Part shown: positions 44,754-52,892 of the stretch, piece by piece
Numbering within the stretch: the first letter of the stretch is position 1
Layout of the letters: each line of letters opens with the position of its first letter
DNA from: Marmoricola sp.
Lineage (GTDB): Bacteria; Actinomycetota; Actinomycetes; Propionibacteriales; Nocardioidaceae
NCBI GenBank assembly: GCA_025964795.1
Contig: JAOPYC010000024.1
Location: forward strand, 1-64,000
DNA length: 64,000 nucleotides
Direction of reading: 5' to 3'
The notes under the pieces: generated by a model
Database searches by the model: none
What the model was told of the DNA's origin: nothing
What the model saw: the letters and a program-made list of their open reading frames with translations, nothing else
Position numbers and translations under genes: made by a program

Positions 44754-46061
44754 TCAGCGCCGGCGTCCGGCGACGCCCACGGGGCGCCCGGCGGGTACGG
44801 CGCCGCGCGGCACCTTGACGTCGCTGACCACGCGGACGATGCGAGCCGGTGCTCCACCGCGCGGGGGGATCCGGACCGGTGTCACGACCCGCACCACGCC
44901 CGGCCGGGGCCGGGGGACCCGGGCCCGGCCCGAGACGGTGTGCACCCGGGTCGGCGTACGACGGATGGTCGAGCGGACCGGACCGCGTCCCCTCGTGCCG
45001 TAGCCGTAGCCGTGGCCGTGGCCCCGGTGGCCGGCGGCGTGCCGGCCCGGGTACTGGTGCTGGCGCATCCGGCGCGAGCGGGCCAGGCCGCGTGCGTGGC
45101 GCCGAGTGACGGCGCTCTGCCAGCCCGGGTCGGAGAGCACCCGGCGCGCCGTACGGCCCAGCACGGCGCCGACGTCGGCGCGGCTGACCGGACCCCCGGC
45201 GGACTGGCGGGCCAGGGTGCGCGCGGTCGCGTCCACGATGCCGGGCACGAGCCGGACACCCTGCCGGCCGACCGGGTGCCGATGCAGGGCGCGCGTCAGG
45301 ATCGAGGCGCCGCGCAGCAGATGGGGCAGCATCGCCTGCAGCTGCCGGCGCTCGCTGCGGGACAGGGCGAGGGTCACCGCGGAGCCGGCGAAGGCCTCGG
45401 CCTCCGCCTCGGACTCCGCATTCGCCGCCTGGGCGGCGAAGTACTCCCCGAGGGCCTGGGCCGAGGTGATCGGCGCCGTGGCCATGTCCTCGAGCTCGGC
45501 TTCCAACTCGGCCTCGAGCTCGCCCTCGAGCTGCGAGGTGACCGCGCGGGCCAGGGCCCCGGCGGCCGGGCCGCCGACGGCCGTCGCCACGAGCGGTCCG
45601 ACGTTCTTGGCGATGGCGCGGAAGACGTTCTTGTGCTTCTTCAGGAAGCGACCGATGCCCTTGAAGAACTCCTCGGCCTCGGCCTCGTCCTCGCCCTCGT
45701 ACTCGTCCTCCAGCTCACCCTCCCCGAGCAGCGAGCTCGCGAGGCCGCCGAGGGCGCCGAGGAACGCCTCGTCCTCGTTCTCATCCTCGCCCTCCCACTC
45801 GGACTCGGACTCGTCCTCGAGCTCCATCTCGAACTCGCTCTCGAGCTCGGTCTCGAACTCGTCCTCGTACTCCGACTCGAGCTCGCCCTCCATCTCGTCC
45901 TCGAGCTCGAACTCGCTCTCCAGCTCGTCCTCGCCCTCGCCGCCGAGGAAGGTCTTCGCCAGCCCGCCGAGGGCGCCGAGGAACTCCTCGCCTTCCCCCT
46001 CGTACTCGTCCTCGTACTCGTCCTCGAACTCACCTTCGAATTCGGTGTGCGCCTGTGCCAT
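44754..46061 (-). CDS. Acidic-repeat protein A with amphipathic segments (435 aa)
   Basis: First gene of the cluster and very unusual. Residues 6-130 are Glu/Asp alternating with Phe, Tyr, Leu, Gly or Ser. This region is interrupted twice by the hydrophobic module FLGALGGLA (residues 27-35 and 100-108), each followed by a short LLG-type end. Residues 131-174 are a cationic amphipathic helix, a Gly-Pro hinge and a hydrophobic helix, followed by another acidic run (residues 178-192). Residues 209-311 are the module shared with protein B. The last 120 residues are rich in Arg, Gly, His, Pro and Val. There is no signal peptide. Function unknown. Confidence 0.82.
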   Translation of the reverse strand: MAQAHTEFEGEFEDEYEDEYEGEGEEFLGALGGLAKTFLGGEGEDELESEFELEDEMEGELESEYEDEFETELESEFEMELEDESESEWEGEDENEDEAFLGALGGLASSLLGEGELEDEYEGEDEAEAEEFFKGIGRFLKKHKNVFRAIAKNVGPLVATAVGGPAAGALARAVTSQLEGELEAELEAELEDMATAPITSAQALGEYFAAQAANAESEAEAEAFAGSAVTLALSRSERRQLQAMLPHLLRGASILTRALHRHPVGRQGVRLVPGIVDATARTLARQSAGGPVSRADVGAVLGRTARRVLSDPGWQSAVTRRHARGLARSRRMRQHQYPGRHAAGHRGHGHGYGYGTRGRGPVRSTIRRTPTRVHTVSGRARVPRPRPGVVRVVTPVRIPPRGGAPARIVRVVSDVKVPRGAVPAGRPVGVAGRRR

Positions 46062-46186
46062 GAGTCTTCCCTTCTGCCCGACGATCGCTGACGTCAGTGG
46101 TGCCGACCACCCATGGTCGGAGGTCCCGGCCGAGTGCCGATCTCATGGAAGCGGCTGCGCCGCGTCACAGGCAGTCCCACGTGTCA

Positions 46187-46256
46187 GGTCGGTCAATCGT
46201 GGTCGATCAACCGGGGTCTCCCGTTCCTGGTCGCTCGGACGGGGTCGCTCAACTGT
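46187..46256. repeat. Five tandem 14-bp units upstream of the acidic-repeat cluster
   Basis: Units start at 46187, 46201, 46215, 46229 and 46243, each exactly 14 bases and each beginning GGTC. The consensus is GGTCGCTCAACCGT; units 1, 2 and 5 match best, and unit 3 is degenerate. The array is 126 bases before the ATG of the first cluster gene. It could bind an oligomeric regulator. The rest of 46062-46351 shows nothing further. Confidence 0.6.
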
Positions 46257-46351
46257 GCGTCACGCGCGGGTCACCTCGAACGTGCTACCGGGACCCGGTG
46301 ACTGTGGGCGAGCCGACCGGGCGGCCTACCTTCGGCCTCCAGGGAGGCGTC

Positions 46352-46555
46352 ATGAGGACAGCGATCCCGGCGGCCCCGTGCTCCGCCGAGAGGATGCGCA
46401 TCTTCCGGTCGGTGTTCAACGTGCGGCCGGCGTTCGTGCCCGCCTGGGCGCCCGGCGACGCGGTGATGTGGGACAACCGCTGCGTCCTCCACCGCGCCGA
46501 CCACGCCGACGTCGGCGGCGACCGGGTGGCGCACCGAGGCATGGTCGCGGGCTGA
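46352..46555 (+). pseudogene. C-terminal remnant of a TauD/TfdA-type dioxygenase
   Basis: A 67-residue frame whose second half, PAWAPGDAVMWDNRCVLHRA and then the end RVAHRGMVAG, matches the C-terminus of Fe(II)/2-oxoglutarate dioxygenases of the TauD/TfdA family: the last iron-binding His in NRCxLHRA and the 2-oxoglutarate-binding Arg in HRxxVAG. The N-terminal 220 residues, with the HxD iron site, are absent. It cannot be an active enzyme by itself. It has a small start region of its own, so a short protein may still be made. Confidence 0.6.
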
Positions 46556-46592
46556 GCGACCCGTCAGGTTCGAGACAGGGGATGCTGGACCC

Positions 46593-46985
46593 ATGACCGA
46601 ACGCAACGTCCTGGGCGAGGAGCTCCAGCAGTGCGGGACGGACCCGCTCACCGGGTTCTACCGCGACGGCTGCTGCGCCACCGGCGCGGAGGACCTGGGC
46701 AGCCACACCATCTGCGCCGTCGTCACCGCCGAGTTCCTCGAGCACCAGCGCAGCATCGGCAACGACCTGTCGACCCCGGTGCCGCAGTACCTCTTCCCCG
46801 GCCTGGTGCCCGGCGACCGATGGTGCGTGACCGCGGCCAACTGGGCCCGCGCCCACAACGACGGCGCCGCCGCCCACGTGGTGCTGGCCTCGACCAACCA
46901 GGCCGTGCTGGAGCTGGTGCCGCTGCCCGTGCTGCAGCGCTACGCCGTCGACGTCCCGGAGGATCCGGGCGCCCTCGACACCTAG
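46593..46985 (+). CDS. DUF2237-family protein
   Basis: A 130-residue cytoplasmic protein of the DUF2237 family. The N-terminus NVLGEELQQCGTDPLTGFYR followed by DGCC is diagnostic, as are HTICAVVTAEFLEHQRSIGN and DRWCVTAANWARAHNDGAA. The conserved cysteines suggest metal or thiol chemistry, but no function has been shown. It stands alone between the dioxygenase remnant and a convergent dehydrogenase gene. Confidence 0.9.
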   Translation: MTERNVLGEELQQCGTDPLTGFYRDGCCATGAEDLGSHTICAVVTAEFLEHQRSIGNDLSTPVPQYLFPGLVPGDRWCVTAANWARAHNDGAAAHVVLASTNQAVLELVPLPVLQRYAVDVPEDPGALDT

Positions 46986-47241
46986 CCGGTTGCTGGTGCG
47001 TTCCAGCCCGAGGTCTGATCTCCGCACGAGCGTCGCCAACGCGTCCCGTCGGATGGCCGCCACCGACTTCCTGCTGCCCAACGACGCGCAGGTGCTCGGC
47101 TTCACCAGTGCCACCTCGCCGACGGGGCGACGGCTCTGGTCGACGCGGGCGCCGGTTGCGTCGCAGTGACGCAGGGGCTTGGCACCGACGCCGGGTCCTA
47201 CACGCTGGCATCGGTCACCGGGTTCGGGGCGAGCGACGCGG
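46986..47241. other. Intergenic stretch, perhaps degraded coding sequence
   Basis: No intact gene. One forward frame ends with ALVDAGAGCVAVTQGLGTD and a TGA at the border of the convergent dehydrogenase gene, and reads like a fragment of a secreted domain, but I cannot name it and no start fits. Confidence 0.3.
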
Positions 47242-49695
47242 TCAGCGCTTGATCCTCTCGCCGTCCGGGTCGTACGGCGGCCGCAGCGACACCGTCACCG
47301 GACAGCGGGTGCCGTTCACGTCGACCTCGAAGCCGCCCCGCAGCAGGAAGTCGCGGTCGACCTGGTCCCCGGTCGGTGACCAGACAAAGGCCAGACCCGC
47401 GCAGGCGCCGAGGGTCTCGCCCCAGGCGGCGGAGGTGACCTGGCCGGTGGGCTTCCCGTCGCGCAGCACCAGCTCGCCACCCCAGAGCATCGGGTCGGCG
47501 TCCTCGACGACGAACGAGACCAGGCGTCGTCGTACGCCCTCGGACCTGATCTTCTCCACCGCGGCCCGGCCGAGGAAGTCGACGTCGCCCTTCAGCTTGC
47601 ACGTGAACAGCAGGCCCGCCTCCACGGGGTTGACGTCCGGGGTGAGCTCGCGGCCGAAGGCGCGGTAGCCCTTCTCCAGCCTCATCGACTCGATCGCGTA
47701 GTAGCCACCGTTCACGATCCCGAGGTCGGCCCCCTCGCGGAACAGGTCCTCGTAGACCCCGACCGCGAACTCGGTCGGCACGTAGAGCTCCCAGCCGAGC
47801 TCGCCGACGTAGGTGATCCGGGTGGCCCGCACGGTCGAGTAGCCGAGCGAGATCTCCTGGCTGGTGCCGAACGGGAACGCCTCGTCGCCGAGGTCGGAGC
47901 GGGTCAGCCGGGAAAGCAGCTCGCGGGACGAGGGTCCCATCACCCCGAACACGGCGTACGACGAGGTCACGTCGACCAGCGTCGCGCGCCGGTCGCCGAT
48001 CCGCCGACCGATGTGGTCCTTGTCGCGCTCGGTGGTCGCCGAGGAGCTGACAATCAGGAACTCCTCCTGGCTGACCCGGGTCAGCGTGACGTCCGACTCG
48101 TAGGTGCCGCGCTCGTTGAGCATGCCGGTGTAGACCGTCCGCCCGACCGGCACCGCGACGTCGGCGGTGCACAGCCACTGGAGCACCGCCTCCGCGTCCG
48201 GACCGACCAGCCGCAGCTTCGAGAACGAGGTCTGGTCGAAGACCGTGACCCCGGACCGGGTGCTGGCCTGCTCGGCGGCCGACCAGGGCAGCCAGTTCTG
48301 CTTGCCCCAGGAGTACTCGATCTCCGGGCTCTCACCGGCGGGGGCGAAGAAGTTGGCGCGCTCCCAGCCCATCCGGCTGCCGAAGCTCGCGCTGGCCGAC
48401 TCGAGGTGGGCGAACACGGGGGAGCGGCGGAACGGGCGCGCGGTGCGCATCTCGCGGTTGGGCCACGGCACCGAGTAGTGCAGCCCCAGCACCTCGGCGA
48501 CGCGGTCGTGCAGCCACTGGTGGTTGCCGTTGAACGGCGCGAAGCGACGGATGTCGACGGCGGTCAGGTCCATCGTCGGGCTGCCCTCGACGATCCACTC
48601 CGCGAGCGCGCGGCCGGCGCCACCGGCCGAGGCGATGCCGACCGAGTTGAAGCCGGCACCGACGAAGAAGTTCCGCACCTCGGGCGCCTCGCCGAGGATG
48701 AACTGGTTGTCCGGGGTGAAGCTCTCGGGGCCGTTGTAGAACTTGCGGATCCCCGTCTCCTCCAGCACCGGGATGCGCAGGACCGCGTTGTCCATCAGCA
48801 CCGAGAAGTGCTCCCAGTCCTCGTCGAGCAGCGAGAACTCGAACGGGTAGGGGATCTGGTCCGGTGAGACCCACGGCTTGGCCTCGGGCTCGAACCCGCC
48901 CACGACGAGGCCGCCGACCTCCTCCTTGAAGTAGGTGTAGCCGTCGGGGTCTCGCAGCACCGGCAGGTCCGGGTGCACGCCCTCGAACGGGTCGGTGACG
49001 ACGTAGAAGTGCTCGGCCGAGTGGAGCGGCACGTTGACGCCGGCCAGCGCGCCGACGGCCTTGGCCCACTGGCCCGCGCAGTTGACGACGATCTCCGCCT
49101 CGACGTCGCCGGCGTCCGTGCGGACTCCGGTCACCCGTCCGTCCTCGACGTCGACCCCGAGCACGCGGGTGTGCTCGAAGACGCGGGCCCCGCGCTGCCG
49201 GGCGCCCTTGGCGAGCGCCGAGGTCAGGTCGGTCGGGTTGGCCTTGCCGTCACCGGGCAGCCAGATCGCGCCGACGAGGTCGTCCACCTGCATCACCGGG
49301 TAGCGCGCGAGCGCCTCCTCCGGGGAGAGCAGCACGCACTCCAGGTCGTACGCCGCCGCGCTGGCCGCCGTACGCCGGAGCTGGGTCATCCGGTCCTCGG
49401 TGCGGGCGACGGTCACTCCGCCGCACCGCTTGAAACCGGCCGACAGGCCGGTCTCGGCCTCGAGCTCGGAGTAGAGCTGGGTGGAGTACTGCACCAACCG
49501 GGTGCCGCTCTCGTTGGCGCGCAGCTGCCCGACCAGTCCGGCCGCGTGCCACGTCGTACCCGAGGAGAGCCGGCCCTGCTCCAGCAGCACCAGGTCGGTG
49601 AACCCGAGCTTCGTCAGGTGGTAGGCGACGCTCGTGCCGATGACGCCGCCGCCGATGACGACGACCTGCGCCCTGGTCGGGAGGTCCTTGCCCAT
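47242..49695 (-). CDS. FAD-dependent dehydrogenase with GcvT domain (dimethylglycine/sarcosine dehydrogenase-like)
   Basis: An 817-residue two-part enzyme. The N-terminal half is a DAO-type FAD domain (VVVIGGGVIGTSVAYHLTKL, then SSGTTWHAAGLVGQL, where the His in TTWHAAGL corresponds to the covalent FAD attachment residue of dimethylglycine dehydrogenase). The C-terminal half is a GcvT-like tetrahydrofolate-binding domain (GVTVFDQTSFSKLRLVGPDA, AGLLFTCKLKGDVDFLGRAA). Such enzymes remove N-methyl groups and pass the one-carbon unit to tetrahydrofolate. The ATG at 49695 shares one base with the upstream kinase-like gene. Confidence 0.88.
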   Translation of the reverse strand: MGKDLPTRAQVVVIGGGVIGTSVAYHLTKLGFTDLVLLEQGRLSSGTTWHAAGLVGQLRANESGTRLVQYSTQLYSELEAETGLSAGFKRCGGVTVARTEDRMTQLRRTAASAAAYDLECVLLSPEEALARYPVMQVDDLVGAIWLPGDGKANPTDLTSALAKGARQRGARVFEHTRVLGVDVEDGRVTGVRTDAGDVEAEIVVNCAGQWAKAVGALAGVNVPLHSAEHFYVVTDPFEGVHPDLPVLRDPDGYTYFKEEVGGLVVGGFEPEAKPWVSPDQIPYPFEFSLLDEDWEHFSVLMDNAVLRIPVLEETGIRKFYNGPESFTPDNQFILGEAPEVRNFFVGAGFNSVGIASAGGAGRALAEWIVEGSPTMDLTAVDIRRFAPFNGNHQWLHDRVAEVLGLHYSVPWPNREMRTARPFRRSPVFAHLESASASFGSRMGWERANFFAPAGESPEIEYSWGKQNWLPWSAAEQASTRSGVTVFDQTSFSKLRLVGPDAEAVLQWLCTADVAVPVGRTVYTGMLNERGTYESDVTLTRVSQEEFLIVSSSATTERDKDHIGRRIGDRRATLVDVTSSYAVFGVMGPSSRELLSRLTRSDLGDEAFPFGTSQEISLGYSTVRATRITYVGELGWELYVPTEFAVGVYEDLFREGADLGIVNGGYYAIESMRLEKGYRAFGRELTPDVNPVEAGLLFTCKLKGDVDFLGRAAVEKIRSEGVRRRLVSFVVEDADPMLWGGELVLRDGKPTGQVTSAAWGETLGACAGLAFVWSPTGDQVDRDFLLRGGFEVDVNGTRCPVTVSLRPPYDPDGERIKR

Positions 49696-50600
49696 CAGGC
49701 CCCCTCGGCCACGTCGGCGAGCAGCCGCTCGAAGTCCGGGCTCGCGAACTCCGCGACGGCCCGGTCGTACTTCTCCATCGCCCACGACCAGAAGTCGAAC
49801 TCGATGCTGCTGTTGGAGCTCTGGATCGACCCCCACAGGGTCCAGCCGTACTTCGCCATCGTGGCCCACAGCCGGGTGCGCGCCACCCGGTGAGCGAGCA
49901 GCTGTCCGTCGTAGGCCTCCATCAGCTCGTCGAGCTGGTCGAGCGACAGGTCCGGCTCGCTCCACAGGTTGCCGAGCTCGAAGCAGGCGTCGTTGTTGCC
50001 GGAGTACTCGTAGTCGATCAGGCGCAGCTCGGTGCCGTCGTCGATGAAGTTGCCGGCGAGCAGGTCGTTGTTGCACGGCACGGTCACGACCGGGGCGAGC
50101 GTGAACACCCGCTGGATCCGGGCCACCTTGTCCTCGAGGTCGAGGTAGCGCTCGGGCAGCCGGAAGCCGCGCTCCCGGACGGTGGCGAGGTAGGCGCGCT
50201 GGACGGTGAACATGTCGAAGTCGTTGGCGAAACGCCCGGCGGAGTGGAGCTTCCGGCACGCGGCCGCGATCCGGGTCAGGTGGTCGCCGTGGCGCAGGTC
50301 GTCGTCGGTGAACGTCCTGCCCTCGAGGAACTCGACGACCAGGAGGCCCGGGTCCTCGACGTACTGCACGACCGGTGCGCCGACGCCCGCGTCGGCCGCC
50401 ACCCGGGAGTTGAGCTGCTCGTTCTCCCGGTCGATCAGCAGCAGCTCGCTGCCCGGCTGGGGGACGCGCACCACCACCGTGACCTCCGCGGTGGTCACCT
50501 TGAGGTTGACGTTGGTCAGGCCGCCCGGGAGCTTCTCGACCGTCCGCTCGCGACCGCGCAGGCAGTCCACCGCGTCCAGTGCCGCGTCCTGTGAAGTCAC
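49695..50600 (-). CDS. Choline/ethanolamine kinase-like phosphotransferase
   Basis: A 301-residue protein of the APH/choline kinase fold. The N-lobe has RTVEKLPGGLTNVNLKVTTA; the catalytic loop is PCNNDLLAGNFIDD, where the common HND is NND but the catalytic Asp is kept; the metal loop is LRLIDYEYSGNNDACFELGN. It probably phosphorylates choline, ethanolamine or another small amino alcohol. The GTG at 50600 was chosen for the AGGAGG five bases upstream. Coupled to a methylamine-type dehydrogenase, it suggests a role in handling choline- or betaine-derived compounds. Confidence 0.82.
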   Translation of the reverse strand: MTSQDAALDAVDCLRGRERTVEKLPGGLTNVNLKVTTAEVTVVVRVPQPGSELLLIDRENEQLNSRVAADAGVGAPVVQYVEDPGLLVVEFLEGRTFTDDDLRHGDHLTRIAAACRKLHSAGRFANDFDMFTVQRAYLATVRERGFRLPERYLDLEDKVARIQRVFTLAPVVTVPCNNDLLAGNFIDDGTELRLIDYEYSGNNDACFELGNLWSEPDLSLDQLDELMEAYDGQLLAHRVARTRLWATMAKYGWTLWGSIQSSNSSIEFDFWSWAMEKYDRAVAEFASPDFERLLADVAEGA

Positions 50601-50661
50601 CGGATCCTCCTGTCGAGTCACCGCTGAGACTAGGGCCTCGCAGGGCTCACCGCGCGTGTCC

Positions 50662-50667
50662 TAGGTT
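50662..50667 (+). promoter_or_regulatory. -10 box of a leaderless promoter
   Basis: TAGGTT lies 6 nt before the ATG at 50674, with no ribosome-binding site between, so the transcript should begin at the start codon. Confidence 0.55.
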
Positions 50668-50673
50668 GGTCCC

Positions 50674-52128
50674 ATGACCGAGAAGGAAACCCTCGACAGC
50701 GTCCCCACCGGCCTCTTCATCGGAGGGGAGTGGCGTGACTCGTCCGACGGTTCGACCATCGACGTCGAGGACCCGGCCACCGGCAAGACCCTGGTCAGCG
50801 TGGCCTCGGCGTCGCCCGCCGACGGTGCTGCCGCCCTCGACGCGGCCGTCGCCGCGCAGGCAGACTGGGCGGCCACGGCGCCGCGCGAGCGCGCCGAGCT
50901 GCTGCGGTCGGCGTTCGAGCTGATCACCGAGCGTGCCGACCACTTCGCGATGCTGATGACCCTCGAGATGGGCAAGCCGCTGGCCCAGTCCAAGGGCGAG
51001 GTCACCTACGGCGCGGAGTTCTTCCGCTGGTTCTCCGAGGAGGTCGTCCGCATCGCCGGTCGCTGGGCGACCTCGCCGGACGGCAACACCCGGCTGATGA
51101 CGATGAAGCAGCCGGTCGGCCCGGTGCTGATGATCACGCCGTGGAACTTCCCGCTGGCGATGGGCACCCGCAAGATCGGACCGGCCATCGCCGCCGGCTG
51201 CACGATGGTCGTCAAGCCGGCCTCGCAGACCCCGTTGACGATGCTCGCGCTGGCCGACCTGCTCAAGGAGGTCGGCGTCCCCGACGGCGTGGTCAACGTC
51301 GTCTCGACCTCGCAGACCGGCGACGTGATGGAGCCGCTGATCGGCGACCCGCGGCTGCGCAAGCTCACCTTCACCGGGTCCACCCCGGTCGGCAAGACCC
51401 TGGTCCGCCAGTCCGCCGACCAGCTGCTGCGGGTGTCCATGGAGCTCGGTGGCAACGCTCCGTTCCTGGTCTTCCCCGACGCCGACCTCGACCAGGCCGT
51501 GCAGGGCGCGATGCTGGCCAAGATGCGCAACATGGGCGAGGCCTGCACCGCCGCCAACCGGTTCCTCGTGCACGAGTCGGTGGCCGACGAGTTCGCCACG
51601 AAGTTCGCCGAGAAGATGGCGGCCGAGGTGGTCGGTCGCGGCACCGAGGACGGCGTCACCGTCGGCCCGCTCATCGACGCCAAGCAGCGCGACAAGGTCA
51701 GCGAGCTCGTCGACGACGCCACCAGCCGCGGCGCCTCCGTCGTCACGGGCGGGTCCACCACCGGCGACGCGGGCTACTTCTTCCAGCCCACCGTGCTCAC
51801 CGACGTCTCACCCGACGCCGACCTCTTCCGCGAGGAGATCTTCGGCCCGGTCGCCCCGATCACCACCTTCTCCGACGACGCGAAGGCCGTGCAGATGGCC
51901 AACGACACGGAGTACGGCCTGGTCGCCTACGCCTTCACCACCGACCTCGGCCGGATGATCCGGGTCAGCGAGGGCCTGGAGTTCGGCATGGTCGGCATCA
52001 ACCAGGGCATCGTCTCCAACCCCGCCGCCCCCTTCGGCGGCGTCAAGCAGTCCGGCTTCGGCCGCGAGGGCGGCCCCGAGGGCATCGAGGAGTACCTCTG
52101 CGTCAAGTACGTCGGCATCGCCCCCTGA
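50674..52128 (+). CDS. Succinate-semialdehyde dehydrogenase, NAD(P)-dependent
   Basis: A 484-residue aldehyde dehydrogenase. Catalytic Cys291 is in MGEACTAANRF, the general base Glu257 in SMELGGNAPF, and Asn158 in ITPWNFPLAMG. The GEACTAANR motif and the length are typical of GabD-type succinate-semialdehyde dehydrogenases, which make succinate from 4-aminobutyrate-derived semialdehyde. It is transcribed alone from a leaderless promoter, divergent from the kinase-like/dehydrogenase pair. Confidence 0.9.
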   Translation: MTEKETLDSVPTGLFIGGEWRDSSDGSTIDVEDPATGKTLVSVASASPADGAAALDAAVAAQADWAATAPRERAELLRSAFELITERADHFAMLMTLEMGKPLAQSKGEVTYGAEFFRWFSEEVVRIAGRWATSPDGNTRLMTMKQPVGPVLMITPWNFPLAMGTRKIGPAIAAGCTMVVKPASQTPLTMLALADLLKEVGVPDGVVNVVSTSQTGDVMEPLIGDPRLRKLTFTGSTPVGKTLVRQSADQLLRVSMELGGNAPFLVFPDADLDQAVQGAMLAKMRNMGEACTAANRFLVHESVADEFATKFAEKMAAEVVGRGTEDGVTVGPLIDAKQRDKVSELVDDATSRGASVVTGGSTTGDAGYFFQPTVLTDVSPDADLFREEIFGPVAPITTFSDDAKAVQMANDTEYGLVAYAFTTDLGRMIRVSEGLEFGMVGINQGIVSNPAAPFGGVKQSGFGREGGPEGIEEYLCVKYVGIAP

Positions 52129-52147
52129 CCTCCCCGCCGGTCGTGGG

Positions 52148-52181
52148 GACGCACCCCCGCCGGGACGGCGTCCGGTGCGTC
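52148..52181. terminator. Hairpin between convergent genes
   Basis: An 8-bp perfect stem (GACGCACC at 52148-52155, GGTGCGTC at 52174-52181) with an inner CGCC/GGCG pair follows the dehydrogenase gene by 20 bases. It can serve both the dehydrogenase gene and the convergent DUF2630 gene. Confidence 0.6.
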
Positions 52182-52191
52182 GTACGACGGC

Positions 52192-52422
52192 TTACTGCTG
52201 GTAGTGCTCGACGGTGTCGACGGAGCGGGCCTGGGCCTCGTCGGTCTCCTGGTGGTACTCCCGCTTGGCGCGGCGCTGTCTCAACAGGTCCCAGCACTGG
52301 TCGAGCTGCTGCTCGAGCTGGCGGAGGCGGCCGGGATCAGGCTCGCCGGAGCCGCGGAGCCGGTGCTCCTCCTCCACGAGTCCGTTGATCCGGCTGAAGA
52401 CGTCCTCGTCGGGTGTGGTCAT
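52192..52422 (-). CDS. DUF2630-family protein
   Basis: A 76-residue helical protein. The pattern ISRINGLVEEEHRLR-like (here FSRINGLVEEEHRLRGSGEP) and LRQLEQQLDQCWDLLRQRRA are typical of DUF2630, a small actinobacterial family with a helical hairpin and no known function. The ATG at 52422 gives the normal length. Confidence 0.87.
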   Translation of the reverse strand: MTTPDEDVFSRINGLVEEEHRLRGSGEPDPGRLRQLEQQLDQCWDLLRQRRAKREYHQETDEAQARSVDTVEHYQQ

Positions 52423-52472
52423 GCAAGCCAGCATGGGTCGGGGAAAGCCCCCGCACAAGGCGTACGCCGGGC

Positions 52473-52829
52473 CTACTGGTGGATGTGCTGCATCCAGTCG
52501 GAGGGGACCCGTCCGTGCGGGCCGGGGACGGTGCCCTCCTCAGGTCGCGACTCCGGCGGCGCGAGGGCGGGCCCGTCGCACGGCTGCCCGGTCTCGTAGT
52601 CGTAGAACCAGTCCTCACCGGGCTCGAAGCTCTGGATGACGCTGTGCCCGGACGACTCCGCGTGCGCGGTGGCGTGCTGGGCGGGGGAGGTGTCGCAGCA
52701 GCCGATGTGGCCGCAAGCGGCGCAGCGCCGCAGGTGGACCCACCAGCCGGCGGGCGAGGCCGACTCGCAGTCGGCGCACCCGGTGCCGCTCGGCGCGGCG
52801 TCGACGTTGATGTGCATGCTGTTGACCAT
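52473..52829 (-). CDS. UBP-type zinc finger protein
   Basis: A 118-residue protein with a ubiquitin-protease-type zinc finger. Zinc ligands are visible in order: CADC, CAACGHIGCCD, HATAH and SGHSVIQSF. In eukaryotes this domain binds free ubiquitin C-termini; the short bacterial proteins have no established role. The ATG at 52829 has a GGGAG site. The C-terminal 45 residues are Pro/Glu-rich. Confidence 0.87.
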   Translation of the reverse strand: MVNSMHINVDAAPSGTGCADCESASPAGWWVHLRRCAACGHIGCCDTSPAQHATAHAESSGHSVIQSFEPGEDWFYDYETGQPCDGPALAPPESRPEEGTVPGPHGRVPSDWMQHIHQ

Positions 52830-52892
52830 GTGGCTTCTCCCGTCAGTCACGTGCGGCTAAGTGTGTACTACGGGAGGCGGTGTGCCCTCACC

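Noticed and set aside
43957-46061. CRISPR-like or satellite DNA from the regular GAG/GAC runs
   Set aside because: The repetition is in codon register and gives Glu/Asp-rich protein; spacing is irregular and no spacers exist.
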